The notes below the pieces were generated by a model. That model ran no database searches. It saw only the letters and a list, made by a program, of their open reading frames with translations, and had not been told where the DNA came from. The position numbers and the translations under genes are program-made. From Magnetospirillum sp. XM-1 (GTDB taxonomy: Bacteria; Pseudomonadota; Alphaproteobacteria; Rhodospirillales; Magnetospirillaceae), in contig NZ_LN997848.1 in NCBI RefSeq assembly GCF_001511835.1, positions 1,054,001 through 1,118,000 on the forward strand: a stretch of 64,000 nt of DNA, written 5' to 3'. Shown here in pieces: positions 21,360-29,777 of this stretch; position 1 is the stretch's first letter, and every line of letters starts with the position of its first letter.

Positions 21360-21389
21360 GATGCGCTGATCGGGACCGATCCGCGCATC
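21360..21389 (+). terminator. Hairpin after prfC
   Basis: GATGCGC-T-GATCG (21360-21372) pairs with CGATC-C-GCGCATC (21377-21389) around the loop GGAC, with one T-C mismatch. It starts 7 bases after the prfC stop. There is no T-run, so it is more likely a transcript-stabilising or rho-assisted end than a classical terminator. Confidence 0.5.
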
Positions 21390-21390
21390 G

Positions 21391-21460
21391 CCCTCAATCG
21401 CCGGGCGCCGCCGGTGGCGGCTTGGCTCCCGCCGCATAAGCGGCGCGGCCCTTTGGGCCT
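21391..21460 (-). repeat. Dispersed palindromic repeat, family 1, copy B
   Basis: Read on the - strand this element contains hairpin GGCCC-AAA-GGGCC, hairpin CGCCGC-TTAT-GCGGCG and hairpin GCCGCC-ACC-GGCGGC, then GGCGCCCGGCGATTGAGGG. Copy A at 2259 has the first two hairpins with different but still paired bases. Copy E at 32893 shares the ends exactly and lacks about 26 central bases. It lies between the convergent prfC and CDGSH genes. Confidence 0.75.
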
Positions 21461-21522
21461 ATCCAAACCACGATGAGTCACGCTCATCGCAGTTTGGTGC
21501 GAGGGGGCGCAAGCCCCGCCGA

Positions 21523-21762
21523 TCACAGCGTCTCGTGCGTCCCGTCGCAATAAGGGGCGTCCTTGGTGTGCTTGCAGCCGCACAGCCAGGCGGTGCCGGA
21601 GGTGGGGGCGGTGAAAGCCTTGGGGACGAAGCCCGTCCCCTTGTGCGAGCCGTCGCAGAAGGGCTGCTTCTTGCTCAGGCCGCAGGCGCACCAGTGATAG
21701 GTCTTGCCGGCTTCCAGCTCGACCTCGTAAGGCTCCTTCTGGGCGATGGTGGGCTCGAGCAT
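21523..21762 (-). CDS. Tandem CDGSH iron-sulfur protein
   Basis: The 79-residue protein has two CDGSH motifs: [16 protein letters not shown] and [16 protein letters not shown]. Each follows the C-x-C-x(2)-[ST/H]-x(3)-P-x-C-D-G-[ST]-H layout that binds a [2Fe-2S] cluster with three Cys and one His. Tandem one-chain CDGSH proteins are found widely in bacteria and probably act in redox or cluster transfer. In the first motif the residue after CGL is Ser; in the second it is His-Thr. It has no membrane segment. Confidence 0.9.
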   Translation of the reverse strand: MLEPTIAQKEPYEVELEAGKTYHWCACGLSKKQPFCDGSHKGTGFVPKAFTAPTSGTAWLCGCKHTKDAPYCDGTHETL

Positions 21763-21846
21763 GGATCTCTCCTCGGCCTGACGTGAATTATGCGCAGAGT
21801 CTGATGTAAGAACGGGCCGCCCGGTTATCAACGCGGCGATGCGGCG

Positions 21847-22608
21847 CTATTCCATCACCCGCGAGAAGCCTTCGGCCACCGGCAGGTAGGAGCGGCGCTT
21901 GCCCTTGGCTTCGCGCACCGCCGAACCGGCATAGATCTGCTTGGCGGCCTCGACGATGATCACGCCGCCGAAGGTCTCGAACCAGCGCTGGCCGATGCGC
22001 TCCACCGCAGGCGCCGAGCGCAGCAGCATGCGCGACGTGGTGGGCGGCAGGAACAGGGCCGAGGCGCTGTTGATGGGGGTGAACATGTTGTCGCGCAGCA
22101 GGCGGTTCAGCTGGCCCATGGTATAGGGCCGCCCGTTGCCGAAGGGGGTGCGCTCGAGACGCGCCCAGATGCCGCGCCGGTTGGGTGCCACCACCACCAG
22201 CCGCCCGCCGTCGGCCAGCACCCGCCAGGCCTCGCGCATCATGGCGCGCACCTGTTCGGTGGCTTCCAGGGCGTGGACCATCAGCAGCCGGTCGATGGAG
22301 CGGTCGGGCAGCGGCAGGTCGGTCTCGTCCACCAGGGCGGTCAGGCCGGGGCCTTCGGGGGGCCAGGGCAGCACCCCCTGGCTGGCCGGCATGGCGGCGA
22401 TCACCCGCTCGGCATCGGCCAGGAAGATGCGCAGGTAAGGGGTGGCGAAGCCCAGGCCCAGCACCCGCTGGCCGCTGACGTCGGGCCACAGCGCGCGCAA
22501 TTGGCGGCGGATCAGCCGCTGGGCGCTCTGGCCCAGGCTGTCGCCGTAGAAGTCGCGCAGGTCGACCACGTCGGTCCACATGGCGGGATAGGACAAGTCT
22601 CCGTTCAT
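21847..22608 (-). CDS. SAM-dependent methyltransferase
   Basis: The 253-residue product has a class I methyltransferase fold. RVLGLGFATPYLRIFL is the SAM-binding motif I in a divergent form, LPLPDRSIDRLLMVHALE matches motifs II-III, and MMREAWRVLADGGRLVVVAPN matches the post-motif region. The C-terminal part is typical of a group often found beside gloB in alphaproteobacteria. It is divergent from gloB with a 67-base gap. The substrate is unknown. Confidence 0.82.
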   Translation of the reverse strand: MNGDLSYPAMWTDVVDLRDFYGDSLGQSAQRLIRRQLRALWPDVSGQRVLGLGFATPYLRIFLADAERVIAAMPASQGVLPWPPEGPGLTALVDETDLPLPDRSIDRLLMVHALEATEQVRAMMREAWRVLADGGRLVVVAPNRRGIWARLERTPFGNGRPYTMGQLNRLLRDNMFTPINSASALFLPPTTSRMLLRSAPAVERIGQRWFETFGGVIIVEAAKQIYAGSAVREAKGKRRSYLPVAEGFSRVME

Positions 22609-22675
22609 GGCTCAAGGATAGGCGTTTTGGCCGGTTGGTGCTACAACCGGAGCACAAGGACAAGGCGAGGCAATC

Positions 22676-23449
22676 ATGGCCAAGATCGTCGTCGAGCAGA
22701 TTCCCGTGCTCGCGGACAACTACGTCTATCTGGTCCACGAGCCGGTGGGCAACGTCACCGCCGCCGTCGACCCGGCGGTGCCCGAGCCGGTGCTGGAACG
22801 CCTGGCCGAGCGCGGCTGGACGCTCACCCACATCCTCAACACCCACCATCACGGCGACCATACCGGGGCCAACCTGGAGCTGGCGCGGCGAACGGGGTGC
22901 GCCATCGTCGGCGCCGCCCGGGATTCCGAACGCATTCCCGGCATCACCGCCGAGGTGTCCGAAGGTGAGACCTTCATGCTGGGCCATGCCGCCGTCACCG
23001 TGCTGGAGGTGCCGGGCCACACCTCGGGGCACATTGCGTTCTGGTTCGCCGACAGCCATGCGCTGTTTTGCGGCGACACCCTGTTCTCGCTGGGCTGCGG
23101 CCGGCTGTTCGAGGGGTCTGCGGAGGAGATGTGGGCCAGCTTGAAGAAACTGCGCGACCTGCCGCCCGACACCATGGCCTATCCCGCCCACGAATACACC
23201 GCCGGGAACGGTCGCTTCGCGAAGTTGGTCGAGCGCGACAACCAGGCCTTGAAGGCCCGCCTCGACGAGGTGGAGCGCCTGCGGGCGGGCAACCGGCCCA
23301 CCGTGCCGGTCCGCCTCTCCGACGAGCGCGCCGCCAATCCCTTCCTCAGGGCCGATACGCCGTCCGTCGCCAAGGCGGTCGGCATGGAGCCGGGCACCGA
23401 TCCGGTTCGCGTCTTCGCCGAGCTGCGGCGGCGCAAGGACGTGTTCTGA
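22676..23449 (+). CDS. gloB: Hydroxyacylglutathione hydrolase (glyoxalase II)
   Basis: The 257-residue metallo-beta-lactamase-fold enzyme contains NTHHHGDHTGAN (HxHxDH zinc motif), VPGHTSGHIAFW and FCGDTLFSLGCGRLFEG. YPAHEYTAGN and the C-terminal NPFLRAD are specific to glyoxalase II. It hydrolyses S-lactoylglutathione to lactate and glutathione, the second step of methylglyoxal removal. Length is typical (about 255). Confidence 0.95.
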   Translation: MAKIVVEQIPVLADNYVYLVHEPVGNVTAAVDPAVPEPVLERLAERGWTLTHILNTHHHGDHTGANLELARRTGCAIVGAARDSERIPGITAEVSEGETFMLGHAAVTVLEVPGHTSGHIAFWFADSHALFCGDTLFSLGCGRLFEGSAEEMWASLKKLRDLPPDTMAYPAHEYTAGNGRFAKLVERDNQALKARLDEVERLRAGNRPTVPVRLSDERAANPFLRADTPSVAKAVGMEPGTDPVRVFAELRRRKDVF

Positions 23450-23540
23450 TTTGGCGCCTCGCGCCATACATTTAGTATAGCGCGACACTGGCCGTCTGGG
23501 TTAGTGTCCGGGCGGATGGGCTTGTTGACGGGAGATTGAA

Positions 23541-24014
23541 ATGCCCGGGGCCCGTGTCCTTTTTGTCGACGATGAACCTCATGTTCTCGACGGCATCCGG
23601 CGTTCCATGTGGAGCTTCGCCGCAGAGTGGGAAGCCCTGTTCGCCACCGGTGCGGTGCAGGCCCTCGACATCCTGGCGAAGCAGGACGTCCACGTGGTGG
23701 TCACCGACATCGCCATGCCGGTCATGGACGGCAAGGCGCTGATTGCCGAGATGTATGAGACTTATCCCAACGTGGTGGTGCTGGTGCTGTCCGGACACTG
23801 GACGTCGGCGGTGTCACGCCAGCAGGTTGGGCCCGCCGTGCGTTTCCTGGGCAAGCCCGTTCCGGCGGACCGGCTGGTGGCGGCCATTCGCGCCGCCCTG
23901 AGCGAGGTCATCCTGACCGGCCTGAGCACGCCGGCCGCCAAGCCGAACCAGGCCTTGCCGGCTCACCACAACAGCAACGCCCCCAACTGGCTGGATATGG
24001 TCGAGGACGGCTGA
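23541..24014 (+). CDS. Single-domain response regulator (receiver protein)
   Basis: The 157-residue protein is a CheY-like receiver: acidic pair Asp10-Asp11 in FVDDEPHVLDG, phospho-acceptor Asp56 in VVTDIAMPVMDG, switch Ser in VLVLSGH and Lys in RFLGKPVP. A proline- and asparagine-rich tail of about 35 residues follows, with no output domain. No histidine kinase is adjacent. Such receivers often relay signals in phosphorelays or partner with separate GGDEF or HD-GYP enzymes. Confidence 0.9.
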   Translation: MPGARVLFVDDEPHVLDGIRRSMWSFAAEWEALFATGAVQALDILAKQDVHVVVTDIAMPVMDGKALIAEMYETYPNVVVLVLSGHWTSAVSRQQVGPAVRFLGKPVPADRLVAAIRAALSEVILTGLSTPAAKPNQALPAHHNSNAPNWLDMVEDG

Positions 24015-24021
24015 GCCCCCC

Positions 24022-25467
24022 TTACTTCTCCGGTCCGGCGAAGATGGTGCCGGTGCGTACCTCGCGGCTTGATCCGGTCAGCACGAAGGTGACCGGCATG
24101 CTCTTCGACGCCGCCTTGTCGGCCGGAACGGTGACGTAAAGCCGGAAGTCGCCCACCGAATCGCGGGGCACGCGCAGTTCGGCGGACGCTGCGTTGCTGA
24201 CCCCGCCGACCACCGAGATGGTGGCGCCCTCGACGCCGTCCAGGCGCACGGTGAAGGTGCGGTCCTCGGCCTTCATGTTCAGCACCTTGTAGGCGTAGCC
24301 GTTGCGGATGGCGCCGTCCGACATCTGCACGAACAGCGGCGAGCGCTCGTGCAGCACGTTGACGTCCACGTCGGGCCGCGTGGTGAGGCGGAACAGCATC
24401 ACCGCCAGCACCACGCTCATGATGCCGCCATAGATCAGGGTGCGCGGCCGGATGATGCGCAATGCCCCGGCCTTGCCGGCGCCGCGCGATTCGATGTTGT
24501 AGGTGGAATCGTAGGAGATCAGGCCCCTGGGCAGTTCGTAGCGGTCCATCACCTGGTTGCAGGCGTCGATACACAGCGCGCAGCCGATGCAGGCCAGCTG
24601 GTTGCCCTTGCGGATGTCGATGCCGGTGGGGCAGGCCTGGACGCAGGCGCGGCAATCGACGCAATGGCCGCGCCCCTCGAAGCTTTGCCCCTTGCGCGCC
24701 GGGCCGCCCGGCTCGCCCCGCCAGGCCTCGTAGGTGACGATCAGCGAATGCTCGTCGAACATGGCCGACTGGAAGCGGGAATAGGGGCAGAGATAGACGC
24801 AGACCCGCTCGCGGGCATAGCCGGCCAGCAGGAAGCAGAAGCCGCCCAGGATGGCGATGAAGGCGTAGACCGGCGGATTGGCGTTGCCGGTGAAGATGTC
24901 CCTCAGCATCTCGAAGGCGTCGCCGAACCACAGGGTGAAGCCGATGCCGCAGGCCGCCGAGATGGCCAGCCAGATCAGGTTGATCACCGCCTTCTTCGCC
25001 AGCTTGGCCCCCGACATGGGTTGGCGCTCGAAGGCGATGCGCTGGTTGCGGTCGCCGATCACCAGACGTTCGACGGCCACGAACAGGTCGGTATAGACCG
25101 TCTGCCAGCAGATGAAGCCGCACCACACCCGACCGGCCACCGCGCTCATCAGGAACAGCAGGATGGCCGACAGCAGCAGGATGCCGGTCAGGTAATAGAT
25201 CTCCTGCGGCCAGATCTCGATGAACAGCATGTAGGCGCGCCGGCCCGGCATGTCGATCAGGATGGCCTGGTTGGGCGCCCCCGGCCCCCGGTCCCAGCGC
25301 AGGAACGGCCCCAGGTGCCACCACGCCAGGGTGACGATCATGGCCCACCACTTCCACGAGCGGAAGGTGCCGCTGACGGCGCGGGGCTGGGCCTTGCCGG
25401 TCTCCATGTAGAGCGGAACCTCGCCCTTGTGCAGCGGCAAGGCCGGTACGGCAGGCTTGGCGTCCAT
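24022..25467 (-). CDS. ccoG: Cytochrome c oxidase accessory protein CcoG (FixG/RdxA)
   Basis: The 481-residue membrane protein has about five transmembrane segments, the WCGFICWQTVYTDLF segment and two ferredoxin-type motifs, CVDCRACVQACPTGIDI and CIGCALCIDACNQVM. A C-terminal Ig-like domain (about residues 360-480) faces the periplasm. CcoG supplies reduced copper or electrons during assembly of cbb3 oxidase. ccoNOPQ and ccoHIS are not in this window, so the gene is separated from the oxidase operon. No clear FNR box was found in the 198 bases upstream. Confidence 0.93.
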   Translation of the reverse strand: MDAKPAVPALPLHKGEVPLYMETGKAQPRAVSGTFRSWKWWAMIVTLAWWHLGPFLRWDRGPGAPNQAILIDMPGRRAYMLFIEIWPQEIYYLTGILLLSAILLFLMSAVAGRVWCGFICWQTVYTDLFVAVERLVIGDRNQRIAFERQPMSGAKLAKKAVINLIWLAISAACGIGFTLWFGDAFEMLRDIFTGNANPPVYAFIAILGGFCFLLAGYARERVCVYLCPYSRFQSAMFDEHSLIVTYEAWRGEPGGPARKGQSFEGRGHCVDCRACVQACPTGIDIRKGNQLACIGCALCIDACNQVMDRYELPRGLISYDSTYNIESRGAGKAGALRIIRPRTLIYGGIMSVVLAVMLFRLTTRPDVDVNVLHERSPLFVQMSDGAIRNGYAYKVLNMKAEDRTFTVRLDGVEGATISVVGGVSNAASAELRVPRDSVGDFRLYVTVPADKAASKSMPVTFVLTGSSREVRTGTIFAGPEK

Positions 25468-25665
25468 GGCGGGGCTCTCCGGAATTTATATTAGAAGCGG
25501 ACTATATTAAAATTGTCCTGAAATGTCTTGGGGTGAATCGCGCATGGAGGGGTTGCGGTCCCGCGACGACCCCTTGTTGGGCGGTTGCCGGCCCGCCCAC
25601 AAAATATGGTTTGCTCCCCGACTCGCCTTTTGACAGAATCGCCCATTCCTGCGGGGTAGGGGTTC

Positions 25666-26385
25666 ATGGACGTTCAGAGACTCGCCAAGGTGCTGGCGCT
25701 GGCCGCTTCCGACAACGATGCCGAGGCGCTGCACGCGCTGCGCACCGCTGGGCGGCTGCTGGAATCGGCCGGGCTCGACTTCGTCGCCCTGGCGTCGCGC
25801 CTCGCCGAGGGCGGGCCGGTGGTCAGCGCCACCCGGCTGGAGGATCTGGAAGACACGGTCTTCGACCTGCGCAACGAAATCCGCCATCTGCGCTCCGAGA
25901 ACGAGAAGCTGCGCCAGGGTGGTCCCGTGGCGGGGGGTGGATTGGCCGCCGCCGCCCAGGACGTGGCGCAAACCATCCGCCTGAAGGCCGAACTGGACGA
26001 ACTGCGCGAAACCCTGGGGGCCGAGAAGCGCCGCGCCGATTCCGCCCAGGCGGCCGAGCGCGCCCTGCATGCCGACCTCGTCCAGGCCGCCGAACTGGCC
26101 GAACGCCTGGGAGCCCAGTTCGATTCGCTGAAGGGCCGCGCCGACCGCCTCGAAGCCGAAAACCGCCGCCTCGGCCTGGTGGCCGCCGCCTTGAAGGTGG
26201 AGCTGGACGAACGCATCGCCGACCAGAGCCATCCCCTGCCGCCGCCCTTGGCCGCGGCGGTTCCGCCGGCTCCGGCCCCCGTGGTCCGGGCCGAGCCCGC
26301 GCCGCGCCGCGCCAGCGCCCCGCCGCCGCCCGCCGCCCGCCGCGGCAAGGCCGGCGCGCCGGTCAGCCAGTACGCCCTGTTCTGA
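25666..26385 (+). CDS. Coiled-coil protein of unknown function
   Basis: The 239-residue protein begins with a short helical domain (MDVQRLAKVLALAASDNDAE) that resembles an N-terminal region found in some phage and alphaproteobacterial small proteins. A long heptad-rich coiled coil follows (about residues 55-190). The tail is rich in Pro and Ala with several Arg residues and ends GAPVSQYALF. No membrane segment is seen. It is divergent from ccoG. I cannot assign a function; the layout suggests a scaffold or a DNA- or envelope-associated protein. Confidence 0.7.
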   Translation: MDVQRLAKVLALAASDNDAEALHALRTAGRLLESAGLDFVALASRLAEGGPVVSATRLEDLEDTVFDLRNEIRHLRSENEKLRQGGPVAGGGLAAAAQDVAQTIRLKAELDELRETLGAEKRRADSAQAAERALHADLVQAAELAERLGAQFDSLKGRADRLEAENRRLGLVAAALKVELDERIADQSHPLPPPLAAAVPPAPAPVVRAEPAPRRASAPPPPAARRGKAGAPVSQYALF

Positions 26386-26400
26386 GGTTCAGCCTCTCCT

Positions 26401-26509
26401 CCTCCCCGCCACAAAGTGGTGGGGGGAGGTCGGGAGGGGGGCGTGGCCGCCCGTATTCCTGTTTCCGTCAGCCCCCACCCCAACCCTCCCCCGGCAAGCC
26501 GGGGGAGGG
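26401..26509. repeat. Paired palindromic repeats between convergent genes
   Basis: A first hairpin spans 26401-26429, where CCTCCCCGCCAC faces GTGGTGGGGGGAGG around AAA. A second spans 26484-26509, where CCCTCCCCCGGC and GCCGGGGGAGGG form 12 perfect pairs with two bases between them. The elements fill the space between the coiled-coil gene (+) and the hemerythrin gene (-). They look like dispersed intergenic palindromes that also end transcription. Confidence 0.7.
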
Positions 26510-26527
26510 GGAATGAGTGGCCGGCGT

Positions 26528-26935
26528 TCAGCCCGCCGGGTGGCTCTCGGCGAAGGGGCGATAGCGCAGGTCCTTGCCGATGATGTGGCGCATCAGCCAT
26601 TTGGATAGGAAGTCCAGGGTCTCCGACGCGGTCACCGAGGCGGGATTGTCCAGGTGGCGGGCGCGCATCTCCAGCACCTCCTTGACCATGGCGCGATGCA
26701 CCGCCTGATGCTCCTCCAGGTCGGGAAAGGAGCAGGCCGCCAGCAGCTTTTCCTCCTCGGCGAAGTGATAGCGGGTGTAGTCGAGCAGTTCGGCCAGCAC
26801 GCCGTCGACGGTGGAGGCGGCGTCGCCGCTCATGGCGTCGAACACCCGGTTGATCAGGTCGACCAGCTTCTTGTGATGCTCGTCCATGCGGGCGACGCCG
26901 ACGCTTAAGTTTTCCGTCCACTGCAGGTAGGCCAT
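26528..26935 (-). CDS. Bacteriohemerythrin
   Basis: The 135-residue protein is a four-helix hemerythrin domain with a non-haem diiron site. Ligands are visible in VARMDEHHKKLVDLIN (HHxxL), HFAEEEKLL (HxxxE), LEEHQAVHRAMV (HxxxH) and the WLMRHIIGKDLRYRPF end (HIxxxD). It binds oxygen and may store or deliver it to oxidases, or sense it. Multiple hemerythrins are characteristic of magnetospirilla. TTTGATCAAG in the upstream gap contains half of an FNR site, which is too weak to call. Confidence 0.93.
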   Translation of the reverse strand: MAYLQWTENLSVGVARMDEHHKKLVDLINRVFDAMSGDAASTVDGVLAELLDYTRYHFAEEEKLLAACSFPDLEEHQAVHRAMVKEVLEMRARHLDNPASVTASETLDFLSKWLMRHIIGKDLRYRPFAESHPAG

Positions 26936-26984
26936 GTCGGGTCCCCCGTTTTAACTTTGATCAAGTCTAGCATGGCCGGGACGG

Positions 26985-27752
26985 TTACCGGAACCCAAAG
27001 GCGTCCATGGCCAGCACGCCGGAATCCACATCCTGGTGCAGGCGGCGGGCCTCGCCATGGGCGGCGGCGCCGAGCGCGACGAAGAAGGGCAGCAGATGCT
27101 CCTCGGTGGGGTGGTTGTGCTCGGCATGGGGGGCGCGGGCGCGGTAGTCCAGCAGCGCGGCGACGTCGCCCCGTTCCGCCGTCTCGGCCAGCCATTGGGT
27201 GAACTCCGCCACCTCGGGCTCGATGTCGGCTTTCACCTTGCGGCGGAAGTAATCCTCGAGATTGTGGGTGGCGGCGCCCGAGCCGATCACCAGCACGCCT
27301 TCCGCCACCAGCGGCGCCAGACGGCGGCCCAGGAAGTAGTGGTGCGCCGCGCCGGCCTGGGGCTGAACCGAAAGCGGCACCACCGGCACGTCGGCCTCGG
27401 GCCACATCAGGCTCATCACGGACCAGATGGAGTGGTCGATGCCGGCCCCGGGATCGCGGCGGCAGGATTCGCCCAGCCGGTCGGCGGCCCGCGCCGCCAC
27501 CATCGGCGCGCCGGGCGGGGCGTAGTCCAACTGGTACAGCTCGGCGGGAAAGCCGAAGATGTCGTTGATCTTGTCCGGCCAGGCGGCGAAGCCCAGCACC
27601 GGCTGGCTGGTCTGCCAATGGGCCGACACGGCGATGACCGCCGGCGGCTTCGGTATGGTCCGCCCCAGCTCGATCAGGAAGCGGCGGGTGGGCGTGTCCT
27701 CCAGCACCATCATGGGCGAGCCGTGGGACAGGAACAGGGTGGTGAAATCCAT
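26985..27752 (-). CDS. Class III extradiol dioxygenase, DODA/YgiD-like
   Basis: The 255-residue protein belongs to the LigB-like superfamily that includes 4,5-DOPA dioxygenase. FLSHGSPMMVLED and VSAHWQTSQPVLG supply His residues, and VIGSGAATHNLEDYF and APHAEHNHPTEEHLLPF the rest of the metal and acid-base sites; E. coli YgiD has the same pattern. It would cleave a catecholic ring, but the native substrate of such proteins is usually unknown. The start at 27752 gives the family N-terminus MDFTTLFLSHGSP. It is divergent from a LysR regulator that probably controls it. Confidence 0.88.
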   Translation of the reverse strand: MDFTTLFLSHGSPMMVLEDTPTRRFLIELGRTIPKPPAVIAVSAHWQTSQPVLGFAAWPDKINDIFGFPAELYQLDYAPPGAPMVAARAADRLGESCRRDPGAGIDHSIWSVMSLMWPEADVPVVPLSVQPQAGAAHHYFLGRRLAPLVAEGVLVIGSGAATHNLEDYFRRKVKADIEPEVAEFTQWLAETAERGDVAALLDYRARAPHAEHNHPTEEHLLPFFVALGAAAHGEARRLHQDVDSGVLAMDAFGFR

Positions 27753-27843
27753 GATCTTTCCTCCAATGGGGAAAGAATACGCTTTTCGGGCCACCCGCAA
27801 CAATGCAGGATGATTTAAACATATTGTTGTCTCGGAGGCATCT

Positions 27844-28773
27844 ATGACGCCCCGCTTCGAAACCATCGTCGCCTTCGTCCGGGTGGCGGAGACCGGCAGC
27901 TTTTCCGAGGCGGCGCGGCGTCTCGGCCTGTCGAAATCCATGATCAGCCGGCAGGTCTCGGCGCTGGAGGCCGATCTGGGGGTGCGGCTGTTGCACCGGA
28001 CCACCCGCTCGCTGTCGCCCACCGAGGCCGGGCGCGCCTATTTGGAACGCTGCCAGCGCATCCTGGCTGACCTGGACGAGGCCAACCTGCTGGTCAGCCA
28101 TCTCCAGGCGGTGCCGCGCGGCCGCCTTCGGGTCAGCGCGCCCTTGTCCTTCGGCATCGGCCACCTGTCGGCCTGCCTGCCCGGTTTCCTCGAGCGCTAT
28201 CCCGAGATTGAGCTGGAGATGGGCTTCACCGACCGGCACGTGGATCTGGTGGAGGAGGGCTGGGACGTGGCGGTGCGCATCGGGCGGCTGGCCGATTCCT
28301 CGCTGATCGTGCGCCGTCTCGCCCCCGTCCGCCGGCTGGCGGCGGCCTCGCCGGCCTATCTGGAGCGGCGGGGCGCGCCCACGCGTCCCGAGGAGCTCGC
28401 CGCCCACGATTGCCTGACCCACGGCAACGCGGTCCATTCGGAGTGGCGCTTCGTCGGCGATGACGGCAAGCCGCTGCAGGTGGAGGTCGGGGGGCGCTTT
28501 CACGCCGACAACGGCGACGTGCTGCGCGACATGGCCCTGGCCGGGATGGGGATCGTGCTGCTGCCCAGCTTCTTTCTCGGCGACGACATCCGCGCCGGGA
28601 CGCTGGTGCCGCTGCTCGAGCGCTACGTGCCGCTGGATTCCTCGCTCAACGCGGTCTATCCCCACGGCCGCCACCTGTCGCCCAAGGTCCGCGCCTTCGT
28701 CGACCATCTGGCGGGGACGTTCGGGCCGGAGCCCTATTGGGATCGCGGCATCACGGGACCAGCCGCCACGTGA
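27844..28773 (+). CDS. LysR-family transcriptional regulator
   Basis: The 309-residue protein has an N-terminal winged helix-turn-helix (FVRVAETGSFSEAARRLGLSKSMISRQVSALEADL, shown here only by its ends: FVRVAETGSF and QVSALEADL). A substrate-binding domain of the CrgA type follows (RGRLRVSAPLSFG, VDLVEEGWDVAVRIG). It faces the DODA-like dioxygenase gene across 91 bases, the usual arrangement of a LysR regulator and its target. The effector is probably the aromatic substrate or product of that enzyme, by inference. Confidence 0.92.
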   Translation: MTPRFETIVAFVRVAETGSFSEAARRLGLSKSMISRQVSALEADLGVRLLHRTTRSLSPTEAGRAYLERCQRILADLDEANLLVSHLQAVPRGRLRVSAPLSFGIGHLSACLPGFLERYPEIELEMGFTDRHVDLVEEGWDVAVRIGRLADSSLIVRRLAPVRRLAAASPAYLERRGAPTRPEELAAHDCLTHGNAVHSEWRFVGDDGKPLQVEVGGRFHADNGDVLRDMALAGMGIVLLPSFFLGDDIRAGTLVPLLERYVPLDSSLNAVYPHGRHLSPKVRAFVDHLAGTFGPEPYWDRGITGPAAT

Positions 28774-28948
28774 CGCCCTCGGCGGCGGGAGGGCAGGGCG
28801 GCGGCGCGGCCGGGGTGCAGCGCGCCGCGATGGCGGCGACCCAGGCGGCGGTCAGCGACGACAGGGCGGCGAAGGGGGCCTGGGCGCCGTCGAGAACTTC
28901 CAACAGCGTCGCCCAGTCGGTAAGGTCTATGCGCAAGGTGTCGTTCAT
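28751..28948 (-). CDS. Possible small protein, 65 residues
   Basis: An ATG-started frame encodes MNDTLRIDLTDWATLLEVLD followed by an Ala-rich helical segment and a Pro/Cys-containing tail. It overlaps the last 23 bases of the LysR gene in the opposite direction. The ribosome site is weak. It fills an otherwise empty 227-base space between the LysR gene and the SPOR gene. No homology is recognised; it may be real or chance. Confidence 0.4.
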   Translation of the reverse strand: MNDTLRIDLTDWATLLEVLDGAQAPFAALSSLTAAWVAAIAARCTPAAPPPCPPAAEGVTWRLVP

Positions 28949-29000
28949 GGACGTCGAGCCGATACGGTGATTGCCTGATACACGCTACTCTTTCGAACGG

Positions 29001-29777
29001 ATGCGCTCTGTGAATTCCTACGCAAAAGGCGAAAATTTTCGACGTCTTGCGGCGATCGCGTTTCTGGCCCTGCTGGCGGCCTGTTCGCCGGCGCCCGAGC
29101 CCATGCAGACCATCCGCGACCATTATTTCTACGGCGGCCTGGCGGCGTTCCACGAGGACATGCACGCCGAGGCGGCCCGCCAATGGCAGCGCGCCGCCGA
29201 ACTGGGCGACAGCGAGGCGGCCCGCAATCTGGGCCATCTCTACCGCCAGGGCCTGGGGGTGGAAGCTGACGGCCACATGGCCGCCGCCTGGTATCAGGTG
29301 GCCGCCGACGGGGGCGTGATCAGCGCCGATTACAATCTGGGCATGCTTTACCTGCGCGGCGGGCCGGACCTGCCGGCGAACAAGGAACAGGGCATGGCCC
29401 GGCTGGGCAAGGCCGCCGCAGCCGGTTACATCCCCGCCAAGGCCGAGATCGAGCGTCTGGCTTTGCAGCCGCCGGAGGAAGCGCCCGTGGCGGCGGTGGT
29501 CGAACCGCCTCCCCCTCCGGCCGAGGTGGCGGCCGCGCCCGCCCCTGTTCCGGCGCGCATGCAAATCGGTTCCTACCGCACCAAGGCGGCGGCCGAGCAG
29601 GATTGGAAACGCCTGCGCCTTGATCGCAAGGGGCTGACCCCCGAGATCATCGCCAACAAGGTCGAGGGACAGGGCCGCTGGTACCGGCTGGTGGCGGTGG
29701 GCCCGGCCGAGGCCATCGACGCCTTCTGCGCCAGCGCGGCGGCCAAGGGCATGTCCTGCTGGTCGAGGACGCGCTAG
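29001..29777 (+). CDS. Lipoprotein with Sel1-like repeats and a C-terminal SPOR domain
   Basis: The 258-residue product starts with a signal peptide ending in a lipobox (LALLAACS), so Cys is lipidated. Two to three Sel1/TPR-like repeats follow (AARQWQRAAELGDSEAARNLGHLYRQGLG, read by its ends AARQWQRAAE and LYRQGLG). A Pro/Ala linker leads to a SPOR domain (MQIGSYRTKAAAEQDWKRL to YRLVAVGP). SPOR domains bind denuded glycan strands at the septum, so a role in cell-wall or division processes is likely. ATG 29001 is chosen over a TTG at 28971. It ends convergently on the GT2 gene with a 4-base overlap. Confidence 0.85.
   Translation: MRSVNSYAKGENFRRLAAIAFLALLAACSPAPEPMQTIRDHYFYGGLAAFHEDMHAEAARQWQRAAELGDSEAARNLGHLYRQGLGVEADGHMAAAWYQVAADGGVISADYNLGMLYLRGGPDLPANKEQGMARLGKAAAAGYIPAKAEIERLALQPPEEAPVAAVVEPPPPPAEVAAAPAPVPARMQIGSYRTKAAAEQDWKRLRLDRKGLTPEIIANKVEGQGRWYRLVAVGPAEAIDAFCASAAAKGMSCWSRTR

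Noticed and set aside
26936..26984. FNR site before the bacteriohemerythrin gene (TTTGATCAAG)
   Set aside because: Only a half site with correct sequence; the second half at the proper spacing does not match.
28774..29000. TTG at 28971 as the start of the SPOR lipoprotein
   Set aside because: It adds MPDTRYSFER-type residues before a normal signal peptide; ATG 29001 gives a better lipoprotein N-terminus.
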